From the NCBI GenBank assembly GCA_003526375.1, contig DPDG01000062.1:1-20367 (forward strand): a stretch of 20,367 nt of DNA, written 5' to 3'. This stretch comes from Lentisphaeria bacterium (GTDB lineage Bacteria; Verrucomicrobiota; Lentisphaeria; Victivallales; UBA1829). The notes under the pieces were generated by a model that was not told where the DNA came from, did not search any database, and saw only the letters and a program-made list of their open reading frames with translations. A program made the translations under genes and the position numbers. Positions 1-6,829 of this stretch are shown piece by piece. The stretch's first letter is position 1. Every line of letters starts with the position of its first letter.

Positions 1-42
1 ACAGGAGGAGTTTGAGTTCAAAAACAAAACAGGAGTCCCGTT

Positions 43-54
43 TTAACTCTTAAC
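43..54. repeat. TTAACTC heptamer, partial tandem copy
   Basis: The sequence reads TTAACTC followed by TTAAC, which is 1.7 copies of a 7-bp unit. It is the reverse complement of the GAGTTAA unit tandemly repeated at the far right end of the window (20315-20342). Short, but the exact 12-bp match in inverted orientation suggests the same dispersed heptamer repeat family. Confidence 0.4.
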
Positions 55-56
55 AG

Positions 57-78
57 AAGGAGGTTTCCCATGACATAG
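57..78 (+). promoter_or_regulatory. Strong Shine-Dalgarno followed by a two-codon ORF
   Basis: A near-perfect Shine-Dalgarno AAGGAGGT (57-64) lies 5 nt before an ATG at 70, but the frame is ATG-ACA-TAG and stops at once. After the TAG the same frame stays open to a TGA at 166-168. This is either a start-stop leader element or the 5' end of a small gene broken by an amber codon. I cannot tell which. Confidence 0.3.
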
Positions 79-118
79 CACAGCATCACAACCGCACAAA
101 AGAGAGCGGGAGAAGCGA

Positions 119-132
119 CCGACTGCAATCGG
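119..132 (+). other. Small hairpin in the methyltransferase leader
   Basis: CCGA (119-122) and TCGG (129-132) can pair around a 6-nt loop. It lies just 5' of the larger nested structure at 145-242 and may belong to the same structured transcript. It is short enough to be chance on its own. Confidence 0.25.
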
Positions 133-144
133 CACACTCCCCAC

Positions 145-242
145 AAATCCCGGTGAGCATGATCACCTGAATCTGATTTTACCGCCCGTAGACTACACTT
201 TTTACGGTAACATTTGTATTCAGTTTTAGCAAGCCGGGATTT
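145..242 (+). other. Nested three-helix inverted-repeat structure (possible leader RNA)
   Basis: Three perfectly complementary segments nest inside each other: AAATCCCGG (145-153) with CCGGGATTT (234-242), CTGAAT (167-172) with ATTCAG (218-223), and TTACCG (179-184) with CGGTAA (205-210). A T-rich run follows the outer helix (239-250). The element ends 43 nt before the methyltransferase start at 286. It could be a structured 5' leader, an attenuator-like element or a small RNA. No retron or diversity-generating reverse transcriptase is present, and I do not recognise the fold. The pairing is seen in the sequence; the function is inference. Confidence 0.4.
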
Positions 243-285
243 TTTTATTTTAAAGATTTTTATGATTAAGGAAAGAAAAGGAATC

Positions 286-1104
286 ATGTATGAGTTGGAA
301 TTATTTGCCGGAGCTGGAGGAGGCATTCTCGCGCAACAGCTACTCGGACATCTTACGGTTGGCGCGGTCGAGATCACGCCATATTGCCGCAATGTTTTAC
401 TTCAGAGACAAAGAGATCTCTGCCTGCCGGTCTTCCCGGTCTGGGACGACGTCACCACGTTCCGGGCTGACAATCCCGAGTGCGCCGCCTACATCGGCTG
501 GCTGCGATCCATCCGGAGCGAACTCTGCATCAGCGGAGGCTTCCCTTGCCAGGATATCTCGTCTTGCGGCAAGGGCATCGGCATCGCCGGAGCACAATCC
601 GGGCTCTGGCACGAGATGGCGCGCATTATCGGCGAGATTCAACCGGCGTTTGTTTTTGCCGAAAACAGCCCCATGCTCGCCACGCGAGGACTCGGAACAG
701 TCCTTGAGTCGCTGGCCGCGATGGGGTATGATGCGCGATGGTGTGTGCTGGGAGCTGACGATCTCGGATATCCGATCATCCGCAAGCGCATGTGGATACT
801 GGGGCGGCATCACAGTTACCATGGCAAAGGATATGATCCCCGGACGAAATCCGGAGTCCGTGACCCGCTCCACCTTTGGTGCGGCGCGGAATTCCCTCGT
901 CTGCAAGATGCTGACGTCGACCGGCTGCTGGCCGACGGTCTTGCTCTGCGAGCGTCTGATGGGCTGGCCGGATCAGTGGAGCCGGTCCGAGCCGTTGGCA
1001 ACGGTCAAGTTCCGGCAGTGGCTGCTCTCGCATGGCGGCTCCTCTCTGGCGGCCTGATCCGCGAGGACAATACTGCGGCGATGTCCATTCCGGACGCCGC
1101 ATAA
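286..1104 (+). CDS. DNA (cytosine-5-)-methyltransferase, phage type
   Basis: A 272-residue enzyme expected to transfer a methyl group from S-adenosylmethionine to C5 of cytosine in a short DNA target. Visible motifs in order: SAM-binding FAGAGGG (7-13), catalytic GGFPCQ with the nucleophile Cys88 (84-89), ENSP (126-129), RKRMWILG (166-173) and a C-terminal RAVGNGQVP (235-243). The region between motif VIII and the last motif, where the target-recognition domain sits, is only about 60 residues, as in compact phage enzymes. I chose the ATG at 286 because motif I then lies at the usual distance from the N-terminus and a purine-rich stretch precedes it; an upstream in-frame ATG at 214 lies inside the leader structure. 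The adenine methyltransferase follows 22 nt downstream. An alternative +1 frame over the same DNA (290-1057) also ends like a methyltransferase; see findings. Confidence 0.88.
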   Translation: MYELELFAGAGGGILAQQLLGHLTVGAVEITPYCRNVLLQRQRDLCLPVFPVWDDVTTFRADNPECAAYIGWLRSIRSELCISGGFPCQDISSCGKGIGIAGAQSGLWHEMARIIGEIQPAFVFAENSPMLATRGLGTVLESLAAMGYDARWCVLGADDLGYPIIRKRMWILGRHHSYHGKGYDPRTKSGVRDPLHLWCGAEFPRLQDADVDRLLADGLALRASDGLAGSVEPVRAVGNGQVPAVAALAWRLLSGGLIREDNTAAMSIPDAA

Positions 1105-1126
1105 TTTTTCAAAAATGGAGGTTTCT

Positions 1127-2008
1127 ATGACAAACGCAATACGGGCGCCTTTTCCGTGGTTCGGAGGCAAGGCCGGGCACAAGATCAAGGACGCGATTTT
1201 GAGCGCCCTGCCGCCCCACAAACGCTATCTGGAGCCGTTCGGCGGCGGCGCTTCGATTCTGATCGCAAAGCAACCGGCGGAGGTCGAGGTCTACAACGAC
1301 GTCAACCGGGGCGTGGTCAACTTCTTCCGCGTCATTTCGGACGTCGATTATTTCGGCAAGTTCATGGCGCGGGCCGCGCTCCTGCCGGTCAGCCGCGAGC
1401 TTTACGAGGAGTATTCACGCACATGGACCGGCATCCACGATCCCCTTGAGCAGGCGGTGCGCTGGTATTACATCGCGCGCCAGAGCTTCGGCGGGATGTT
1501 CGGCAGCAGTTGGGGGACGGCGGTCAATTCGTCGTGTGCCGGGATGTCGTCTCGGACGTCGCAGTGGATCAGCAGTTTCGACAACCTGCCGCGCGTTCAT
1601 GAGCGGATGCAGCGCGTCCAGATCGAGTGCTGCGACTGGCGCGACGTTCTCAAGCGGTTCAGCGGCGACGGCTGGCTGGCATACTGCGATCCGCCCTACG
1701 TGACCGGCACGCGCAAAGCGGGTGGCTACGAGCATGAGCTCCACGATCGCGATCATGAGGAACTGATCCGGACTCTGATCGCCTACGACGGCGCGGTGGT
1801 CCTGAGCGGCTACGACAGTCCTCTCTATGCGCCCTTGCGTGATGCGGGCTGGGACATGCGGACGGTCGAGGTGACATGTTCCGCCGCCGATCGGACGCGG
1901 GCGAGCGGTCTTCAGGGATCGGGCCATGTCAAGGAGCGCCAGTCCCGGACCGAGTGCATCTGGCGCAATCCCGAGGCGCTTCGCCGGATCGCCGCATCAA
2001 ACAAATAA
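1127..2008 (+). CDS. D12-class adenine-N6 DNA methyltransferase (Dam-like)
   Basis: A 293-residue enzyme predicted to methylate N6 of adenine in DNA using S-adenosylmethionine. Motifs: PWFGGK (10-15, motif X), EPFGGGAS (36-43, SAM-binding motif I) and the catalytic DPPY (188-191). Motif X at the N-terminus followed by I and IV is the D12/alpha-class order. I chose the ATG at 1127 because GGAG (1117-1120) lies 6 nt upstream; an in-frame ATG at 1115 would put that site inside the gene. It shares a short intergenic gap with the cytosine methyltransferase and ends at a strong terminator, so the two form one unit. No restriction endonuclease is visible beside it, which suggests a solitary or phage-derived enzyme. 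The reading is visibly richer in G+C than the carbohydrate genes that follow. Confidence 0.9.
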   Translation: MTNAIRAPFPWFGGKAGHKIKDAILSALPPHKRYLEPFGGGASILIAKQPAEVEVYNDVNRGVVNFFRVISDVDYFGKFMARAALLPVSRELYEEYSRTWTGIHDPLEQAVRWYYIARQSFGGMFGSSWGTAVNSSCAGMSSRTSQWISSFDNLPRVHERMQRVQIECCDWRDVLKRFSGDGWLAYCDPPYVTGTRKAGGYEHELHDRDHEELIRTLIAYDGAVVLSGYDSPLYAPLRDAGWDMRTVEVTCSAADRTRASGLQGSGHVKERQSRTECIWRNPEALRRIAASNK

Positions 2009-2020
2009 CCCTTAACCAAT

Positions 2021-2045
2021 GCCCGGACATTGCGCCGGGCTTTTT
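2021..2045 (+). terminator. Intrinsic terminator after the methyltransferase pair
   Basis: GCCCGG (2021-2026) pairs with CCGGGC (2035-2040) around an 8-nt loop and runs straight into TTTTT (2041-2045). It starts 12 nt after the adenine methyltransferase stop codon and closes that transcription unit. Confidence 0.8.
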
Positions 2046-2065
2046 CATGTACATCGGAGTTCCAG

Positions 2066-2167
2066 TGTTACATGTTACACTCCCAAATTGTAGTTACGCG
2101 CGCGTGCGAGTTACACTCTCTTGTTACACTCCCGATTTTGCGGATTGCGCCAGTTTGTTACACTCCG
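2066..2167. repeat. Cluster of TGTTACA(CTCC) direct repeats
   Basis: The core (T/A)GTTACA(CTCC) recurs in one orientation: GTGTTACA at 2065-2072, TGTTACACTCCC at 2073-2084, AGTTACACTC at 2109-2118, TGTTACACTCCC at 2122-2133 and TGTTACACTCCG at 2156-2167. Spacing is irregular, so this is neither a tandem microsatellite nor a CRISPR. The cluster lies in non-coding DNA right after the terminator of the methyltransferase island. It could be a set of binding sites (phage regulator, integration or replication protein) or the scar of a mobile element. Confidence 0.6.
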
Positions 2168-2179
2168 ATTGGCGTGATT

Positions 2180-2241
2180 TGCGAAAACCTCCGGTCGAGC
2201 CAGATTGAGTTAAATCAACCTCCGAAGCCCTGCGAAAACCT
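2180..2241. repeat. 11-bp direct repeat TGCGAAAACCT
   Basis: Two exact copies, 2180-2190 and 2231-2241, 51 bp apart, between the TGTTACA cluster and the promoter of the GntR-fusion gene. They could be the boundary of the methyltransferase island or a binding-site pair. There are only two copies, so support is limited. Confidence 0.35.
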
Positions 2242-2397
2242 TTTTTGATTATATAAGTGTACAGGAAAACTGTCAAAGCCGGCAGACTTGCTTTTGTCCT
2301 GTTTGCAGGGTATCTGCATCTGTCTGATTCCCTTTTCACATTTCATTAATGCAATACTTCTCATAATAAAAAAATCAGTATTTTTTTGCATTGCCCC

Positions 2398-2460
2398 TTG
2401 TTTTTTCTCAAAAATTGCATATAATTAATGAATAGAATGAATGATTTGTATGAATTATAT
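2398..2460 (+). promoter_or_regulatory. Promoter and operator-like repeats for operon 1
   Basis: A perfect -10 TATAAT (2420-2425) has a weak -35 TTGTTT (2398-2403) at a 16-nt spacer. The -10 lies inside an 8-bp inverted repeat ATATAATT (2419-2426) / AATTATAT (2453-2460). Between the arms lie AATGAAT (2427-2433), AATGAAT (2436-2442) and TATGAAT (2449-2455). Arms and repeats straddle the expected start site, so they are a plausible autoregulatory site for the GntR-type product. The Shine-Dalgarno GAGG (2466-2469) follows, 8 nt before the ATG. Confidence 0.5.
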
Positions 2461-2477
2461 TTTTTGAGGTCTGAGAT

Positions 2478-3827
2478 ATGGCGGCGCATCTTGCGGAAAT
2501 TCTTTACAGAAAAATGCTGGCGGATATTGATCAGCGTCTGATCCTGACAGATGAAAGGCGCCTGATGACTGAACCGATGCTGAGCAGACATTACGGTGTC
2601 GCAGTCGGAACCATCCGGAAAGCCGTATCGCGTCTTGTCGAAGAAAATGTGCTGGAACGGATTCAGGGGTGTGGAACTTTCCTGAAAACATCCGGCGGTG
2701 AAGTGCCGTTTTCTGTTCCCGCCCTGCGTTATTCCGCAGTGTTCAAACTTCATTGCCAGACAGAAATTGATGATTGCATTCTGGATTCTTCCGTATCCTG
2801 TCGCAATCATTGTTTTTCCGGCGTTACCCGGGAAAGCCTGAAAAAAGAGATGCAGGAAAATGACCTGCTCTTTTTTTCTCCGCTTCAGGTCTTTCAGAGT
2901 AAACAGGATGACGCTTTCGTGCCGCTCCCGGATTCTCTCCGCAGAAAAGTTGAAGCGGATTTTGCGCCGAAAATTCTGGACTGTTTCCGTTCCACAGCCA
3001 CCGGTGAACTTTTCGCGATCCCGGTGATCGCCAATCCTGAAGTAATTTATCTGAACACCGCGCTTCTGGCGGAACATCATATTGAACTGCCGCCGCATGA
3101 CTGGACCTGGAATGATTTTCTGGAGATTTCACGTCAGTTGAAAGCCGCCGGAATCCTTCCGTTTCTGGCTTTGCCGATTACGCCTGCATTTCTGGAACCT
3201 TTCCTGAAACAGGCGGGCGGAACTCTTTTTAACCGTTACGGGAAGATCGGTTTCGAAAAGGCGCCCTTCCACGACTTTTATCAGTTTTTCCGCTGTTTCT
3301 TCAAGGAGGAGATGATCGCGAATGGCTACCTGCTTCCGCGAAGTTATCCATTGGAACTTGGAGACCGTGTTGCGGCAATGACGGTCTGTCATCCTTATCT
3401 CGGGACACATCTGCCTCCGGAACGGATTTCCGAGTGGAGTTACTGGGAGTTGCCGCAGTATAAGGATGCGGGCGGCGCCATGCCTTGCTTCGGGCTTGGA
3501 GTTCCCTGCGGAGCGAAAGACCCGGAGGCAGTATGGCGCTATGCAGAGACCGTTGTCTATGAGAGGATGTCGGGTCTGGCGGGTGTAAACGGTGTTTTCC
3601 CGGCACGCCTCCGCGAGCAGAAGTTGTGGAAGGGAGCAGGGCTCGGCAATGCCGGGGCTGTATTGAAAGAGGTTCAGCGCGCTTCGATCCTGCCTTATAA
3701 ATATGGAGAATATTATAAAGCCTCCTTGCATGAACGGCTTTTCAGCCGTTTTGAAACAGATGCGGAAGCCGAGGAGGTCAGGCAGGAATTGATTCAACTG
3801 CTTCAAACCACGGCGTTTTTGAAATAA
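2478..3827 (+). CDS. GntR-type regulator fused to a solute-binding-protein-like domain
   Basis: A 449-residue predicted cytoplasmic transcription factor. Residues 5-72 form a GntR-family winged helix-turn-helix (LSRHYGVAVGTIRKAVSRL followed by a GCGTF wing). Residues 85-445 resemble an extracellular solute-binding protein family 1 fold: the stretch IPVIANPEVIYLN (181-193) followed by WTWNDFLEISRQLKAAG (209-225) is typical of ABC sugar-binding proteins. There is no signal peptide, so the binding-protein fold should act inside the cell as the ligand sensor, in place of the usual GntR effector domains. It heads the operon; the pseudopilin gene starts 33 nt downstream. It likely controls the downstream genes and itself in response to a sugar. 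The domain calls come from pattern recognition; the ligand is unknown. Confidence 0.75.
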   Translation: MAAHLAEILYRKMLADIDQRLILTDERRLMTEPMLSRHYGVAVGTIRKAVSRLVEENVLERIQGCGTFLKTSGGEVPFSVPALRYSAVFKLHCQTEIDDCILDSSVSCRNHCFSGVTRESLKKEMQENDLLFFSPLQVFQSKQDDAFVPLPDSLRRKVEADFAPKILDCFRSTATGELFAIPVIANPEVIYLNTALLAEHHIELPPHDWTWNDFLEISRQLKAAGILPFLALPITPAFLEPFLKQAGGTLFNRYGKIGFEKAPFHDFYQFFRCFFKEEMIANGYLLPRSYPLELGDRVAAMTVCHPYLGTHLPPERISEWSYWELPQYKDAGGAMPCFGLGVPCGAKDPEAVWRYAETVVYERMSGLAGVNGVFPARLREQKLWKGAGLGNAGAVLKEVQRASILPYKYGEYYKASLHERLFSRFETDAEAEEVRQELIQLLQTTAFLK

Positions 3828-3860
3828 TATTGTTAATGACAAAAGAGAAAGGATGATGTT

Positions 3861-4586
3861 ATGTTGAAGGAGCAACAAAAAAATGTGTTCATGCGGAAGC
3901 GTATGCTTTCTGCTTCCCGCTTGACAGGCGATTTCACTTTGATAGAGCTGCTGATCGTAATTGCAATCATCGCGATTCTGGCAGGAATGCTGCTGCCTGC
4001 ATTGAATAAAGCGCGTGAAACCGCCCGTTCGATTTCATGCGTCAACAACCTGAAACAGATGGGTCTGGCACACCAGTACTATCAGGATGAGAACAAGGAA
4101 TATATCCGTGCAATCGAATGCGATAAGGCAGGAGGGCGTTGGTATAAGCTGGAGTTGAACGGAAAAGTCATTCAGACGCAGAAAGTCGTCCGGTGCCCAA
4201 GTGACAGGGAAATCGTAACCGGAACAAGAGAAATTTCCTACGGCAGAAATTATTGTTCCGGCGCGTCCCATACCGTCTGCGACGGGACATGGCACTTCAA
4301 AAGCGCGGAGATCAAATATCCGTCAAGATTTTTCTTCATGACGGATTCCGGCGGCGGAACCAAAACCATATTGCGCATCGTCCTGAACCAGACTGCCGGC
4401 GGTTTTTATCCCACGATGACAAATTCATACGCGGACCCGAGACCGGTGCGGCGGCATGGCAGCAATCTGAATGTTCTCTATTTTGACGGTCATGTGAATG
4501 CCCATTACTGGCGTTTCCCCATATCCAATGGAGAAAATTACGGCATGATGTGGTTCCGTAACGGCAGGTCGGAAAGTGGAAATTGA
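3861..4586 (+). CDS. Pseudopilin-like protein with H-X9-DG motif (operon 1)
   Basis: A 241-residue protein with a type IV pilin / type II secretion pseudopilin N-terminus: FTLIELLIVIAIIAILAG (25-42) forms the hydrophobic helix, followed by LLPALNKARETARSISCVNNLKQ. Near the C-terminus H199 is followed after exactly nine residues by D209-G210, the H-X9-DG signature of the large planctomycete/Lentisphaerota/Verrucomicrobia pseudopilin-like families. The residue before FTLIEL is Asp24, with Gly at 23, so the canonical prepilin-peptidase Gly at -1 is missing. The start at 3861 has AAAGGA 7 nt upstream; an internal ATG at 3891 lacks a site. It lies between a sugar-responsive regulator and exported carbohydrate-related proteins, so a role in surface display or substrate capture is more likely than pilus building. 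That role is inference. Confidence 0.82.
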   Translation: MLKEQQKNVFMRKRMLSASRLTGDFTLIELLIVIAIIAILAGMLLPALNKARETARSISCVNNLKQMGLAHQYYQDENKEYIRAIECDKAGGRWYKLELNGKVIQTQKVVRCPSDREIVTGTREISYGRNYCSGASHTVCDGTWHFKSAEIKYPSRFFFMTDSGGGTKTILRIVLNQTAGGFYPTMTNSYADPRPVRRHGSNLNVLYFDGHVNAHYWRFPISNGENYGMMWFRNGRSESGN

Positions 4587-4615
4587 AGAAAAATAAGAAT
4601 CAAAAGGATATGAAA

Positions 4616-6829
4616 ATGAAAACATTTTTACTTGTTTGCGGTATCTTTGTCCTTCTGTCGTGTCAGGCAAAAGAATCAATCCGGATTTACGCTTATCCCG
4701 CTTCCATTTACGATGATGCAAGATGTTCCGTCTATCAGGATTTCCAGACGGATCTGACATTCACGTTTCATTACGTGGGGGGAAAAATTACGGATCTGAG
4801 GTCCGGCGGAACAAAGTTCTTTGTGGAACTGCCTGAAGAACTGAAACTTCTGGAAGCGAGCCTGATGGACGGCTGGAAGAAACCGAATGAACATTATACC
4901 TCATTTCCGGTGTCTCCGGCGGAACGCGACGGCAGAAAATATCTCCGCTATGAACTGCCGGTTCCGAAATCGGTTCTTCAGCCGGCGCTGACAAAGCCGC
5001 TTCCGGGAGGAATGTTCGGCGGCACGACAAACAATCTGGTGGTTCTCATGGTCAAACCGGATAAGCCTATGCCTGAAAACTCAAAGGTCTATTGGGAAAC
5101 GGTCGGACAGTATCCTTATCAAGGCGAGTTCAGCATTTATCCCGTGAAGCTGCCGGAGGGAAAGCTGCCGAAAACGCGTATTGCATTGCAGTCTCAGACT
5201 CATCTGCCGAATCTCGGCTACAGCGATTCCGCGATAAAAGAGCAGATCCGCCTGTTTCGGAAGTTGAACATTTCCGCAGTCAATGCCCAGATGCCTTCCG
5301 GTCCGAATCAGGGCAGGAAAGAACTTTGGAAATCCGCCGGATTCTCTTTTTACGGAGGAGGTTCCCTGATGCATGTTTTCTGGTCGGATGGAAAAGACGA
5401 GGATTCAACGGGAAAGGCGGAGGAGCGCGATTATCTTGCAGGCCTTGACGGTCTCCGTTCAAAAGGGGTGGACCGCCGCGCTTATCATATGCGCACATTC
5501 TGTCCGCAGGCAATGATTACGCCGGGGCGCTATCCTTACCGGAAACTGATCCGGCTCGGACGGGAAGCCGCAGAGGCGGGATCAATGTTCCTGGATATTG
5601 ATATTGAGGCGGACCTCTGTATCATGTGTTATTGCCCGGAGTGTCTGAACGCATTCTTCCGCTTCAGCAAGCTGCCGCCTGAGAAACTGGAACCGGAACA
5701 GCTTGTCAGGAAGTATCCGGAACAATGGTACCGTTTCCGCTCCGAACAGACCCGGCTGCTTTATCAGGCGCTGCGCAATGAACTGAAGGGCGATTATCCC
5801 GGCATCCAGATCGGCGCGAATACGGTTCTGCACCGTTTTGGAGAGGATTTCGGCAATTTGAAATATGGAATCTGCGAGTTTGCGGAGGATCCGCGCCTGA
5901 TGAAAGAATCGCTGGATTTCATTATGGCGGATACATTGGTCGGCGGGTTGTATGACGCCGTTTCGGTGGATGCGCTTGCATTATCCAGCTCACTGCCTGT
6001 GATTGCAATTCCGGGGTCCTCGTATTGCGTCGGATATTCCCATGCCAACTTTGCCGGGCGCCGCCAGACAGCGGAGATGACCGGCGACACTTACGGGTAT
6101 GGACAGCGGTATGAATATCATAAACTGGGAATGCTGCATCTGGCGGCAAACGGCGCATCGGCTTTGCGTTACAATATTGACGAGGCATGTGTGGCGAAAG
6201 CGACCGCCGAAGCATTGCTGATTCTGTCGAACGTGGAAGATTTTTACCTGGACGGGAAACGTGCCGATGACCAGATCGGCGTTACGGACCTGACGCGTGG
6301 AGCCAGCCGCTGGCAGTTGGATTCTTCCCGTGTGCGCGGCGGTATCTGGAAGCATTACTATGACTCCTATTGCGGCAAGGTTCAGAGCAGGACACATCAA
6401 CTGAACGGGGAGTATCTGACGGGGCTTTACAACTGGGACCCGTTCCAGACTAAAAAGTGGCATCTGAGCATGAAGAAACTTCCACAGGGGAAATGGTATC
6501 TGACGGATACTGTTTCCAATACCCGGTTTACTGTCGGCGGCAGGGAACAGTGGAGTTCGGAGGAGTTGGAAAAAGGATTTGCCGTCTCCATTCCGAAAGC
6601 CTCGTGCCGACTGCTGCGTCTTTCCCGGAAACCGCTTCCCTGTCATGGAACGGAAGACCTGAAGTGCGAGGCAGCGGACAAACCTGTCTATAATCAATAT
6701 GCATGGCGGCAGAATAAACAGTTGGATATCGGGAAGTTCATGGCGGAGAAGCTGAAACGTCCTCTTGACCTGATCCGGCGTTACGGCGGCGGAAAAAATA
6801 AAGATCAAAACAGAAAGGTTGAAAAATGA
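4616..6829 (+). CDS. Lipoprotein with TIM-barrel glycosidase-like domain
   Basis: A 737-residue exported protein. The N-terminus is a lipoprotein signal (charged start, hydrophobic core, then LLSC with Cys16). The middle, roughly residues 190-560, looks like a TIM-barrel glycoside-hydrolase-type domain: it contains FLDIDIEAD with acidic Glu331, followed by a CYCPEC motif (338-343) that could bind a metal or form disulfides, and later GGLYDAVSVDA. N- and C-terminal parts look like beta-sandwich modules. I do not recognise a named GH family, so the enzymatic role is a guess. I chose the ATG at 4616 because AAAGGA precedes it at 7 nt; an ATG at 4610 and a TTG at 4583 are also in frame. Its stop overlaps the next start by ATGA. 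Confidence 0.7.
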   Translation: MKTFLLVCGIFVLLSCQAKESIRIYAYPASIYDDARCSVYQDFQTDLTFTFHYVGGKITDLRSGGTKFFVELPEELKLLEASLMDGWKKPNEHYTSFPVSPAERDGRKYLRYELPVPKSVLQPALTKPLPGGMFGGTTNNLVVLMVKPDKPMPENSKVYWETVGQYPYQGEFSIYPVKLPEGKLPKTRIALQSQTHLPNLGYSDSAIKEQIRLFRKLNISAVNAQMPSGPNQGRKELWKSAGFSFYGGGSLMHVFWSDGKDEDSTGKAEERDYLAGLDGLRSKGVDRRAYHMRTFCPQAMITPGRYPYRKLIRLGREAAEAGSMFLDIDIEADLCIMCYCPECLNAFFRFSKLPPEKLEPEQLVRKYPEQWYRFRSEQTRLLYQALRNELKGDYPGIQIGANTVLHRFGEDFGNLKYGICEFAEDPRLMKESLDFIMADTLVGGLYDAVSVDALALSSSLPVIAIPGSSYCVGYSHANFAGRRQTAEMTGDTYGYGQRYEYHKLGMLHLAANGASALRYNIDEACVAKATAEALLILSNVEDFYLDGKRADDQIGVTDLTRGASRWQLDSSRVRGGIWKHYYDSYCGKVQSRTHQLNGEYLTGLYNWDPFQTKKWHLSMKKLPQGKWYLTDTVSNTRFTVGGREQWSSEELEKGFAVSIPKASCRLLRLSRKPLPCHGTEDLKCEAADKPVYNQYAWRQNKQLDIGKFMAEKLKRPLDLIRRYGGGKNKDQNRKVEK

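Larger units (their letters stand above)
2046..2477. other. Non-coding region between methyltransferase island and operon 1
   Basis: About 430 bp with no convincing gene on either strand. It holds the TGTTACA repeats, an 11-bp direct repeat TGCGAAAACCT (2180-2190 and 2231-2241), an inverted repeat AATGCAA (2348-2354) / TTGCATT (2387-2393), and the AT-rich promoter of the GntR-fusion operon. Short ORFs here have repeat-derived, low-complexity translations and no ribosome-binding sites. Confidence 0.6.

Noticed and set aside
145..242. Retron or diversity-generating element suggested by nested repeats
   Set aside because: No reverse transcriptase, accessory variability determinant or template repeat lies nearby.
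18..392. Minus-strand frame through the methyltransferase leader
   Set aside because: It starts inside the methyltransferase gene, crosses the nested inverted repeats and shows no family features.
397..906. Minus-strand open frame opposite the cytosine methyltransferase
   Set aside because: It mirrors the GC-rich coding strand, has no ribosome-binding site and no recognisable domain; the plus-strand gene has all catalytic motifs.
2124..2339. Small minus-strand ORF in the repeat region
   Set aside because: It overlaps the TGTTACA repeats, has no ribosome-binding site and no homology I recognise.
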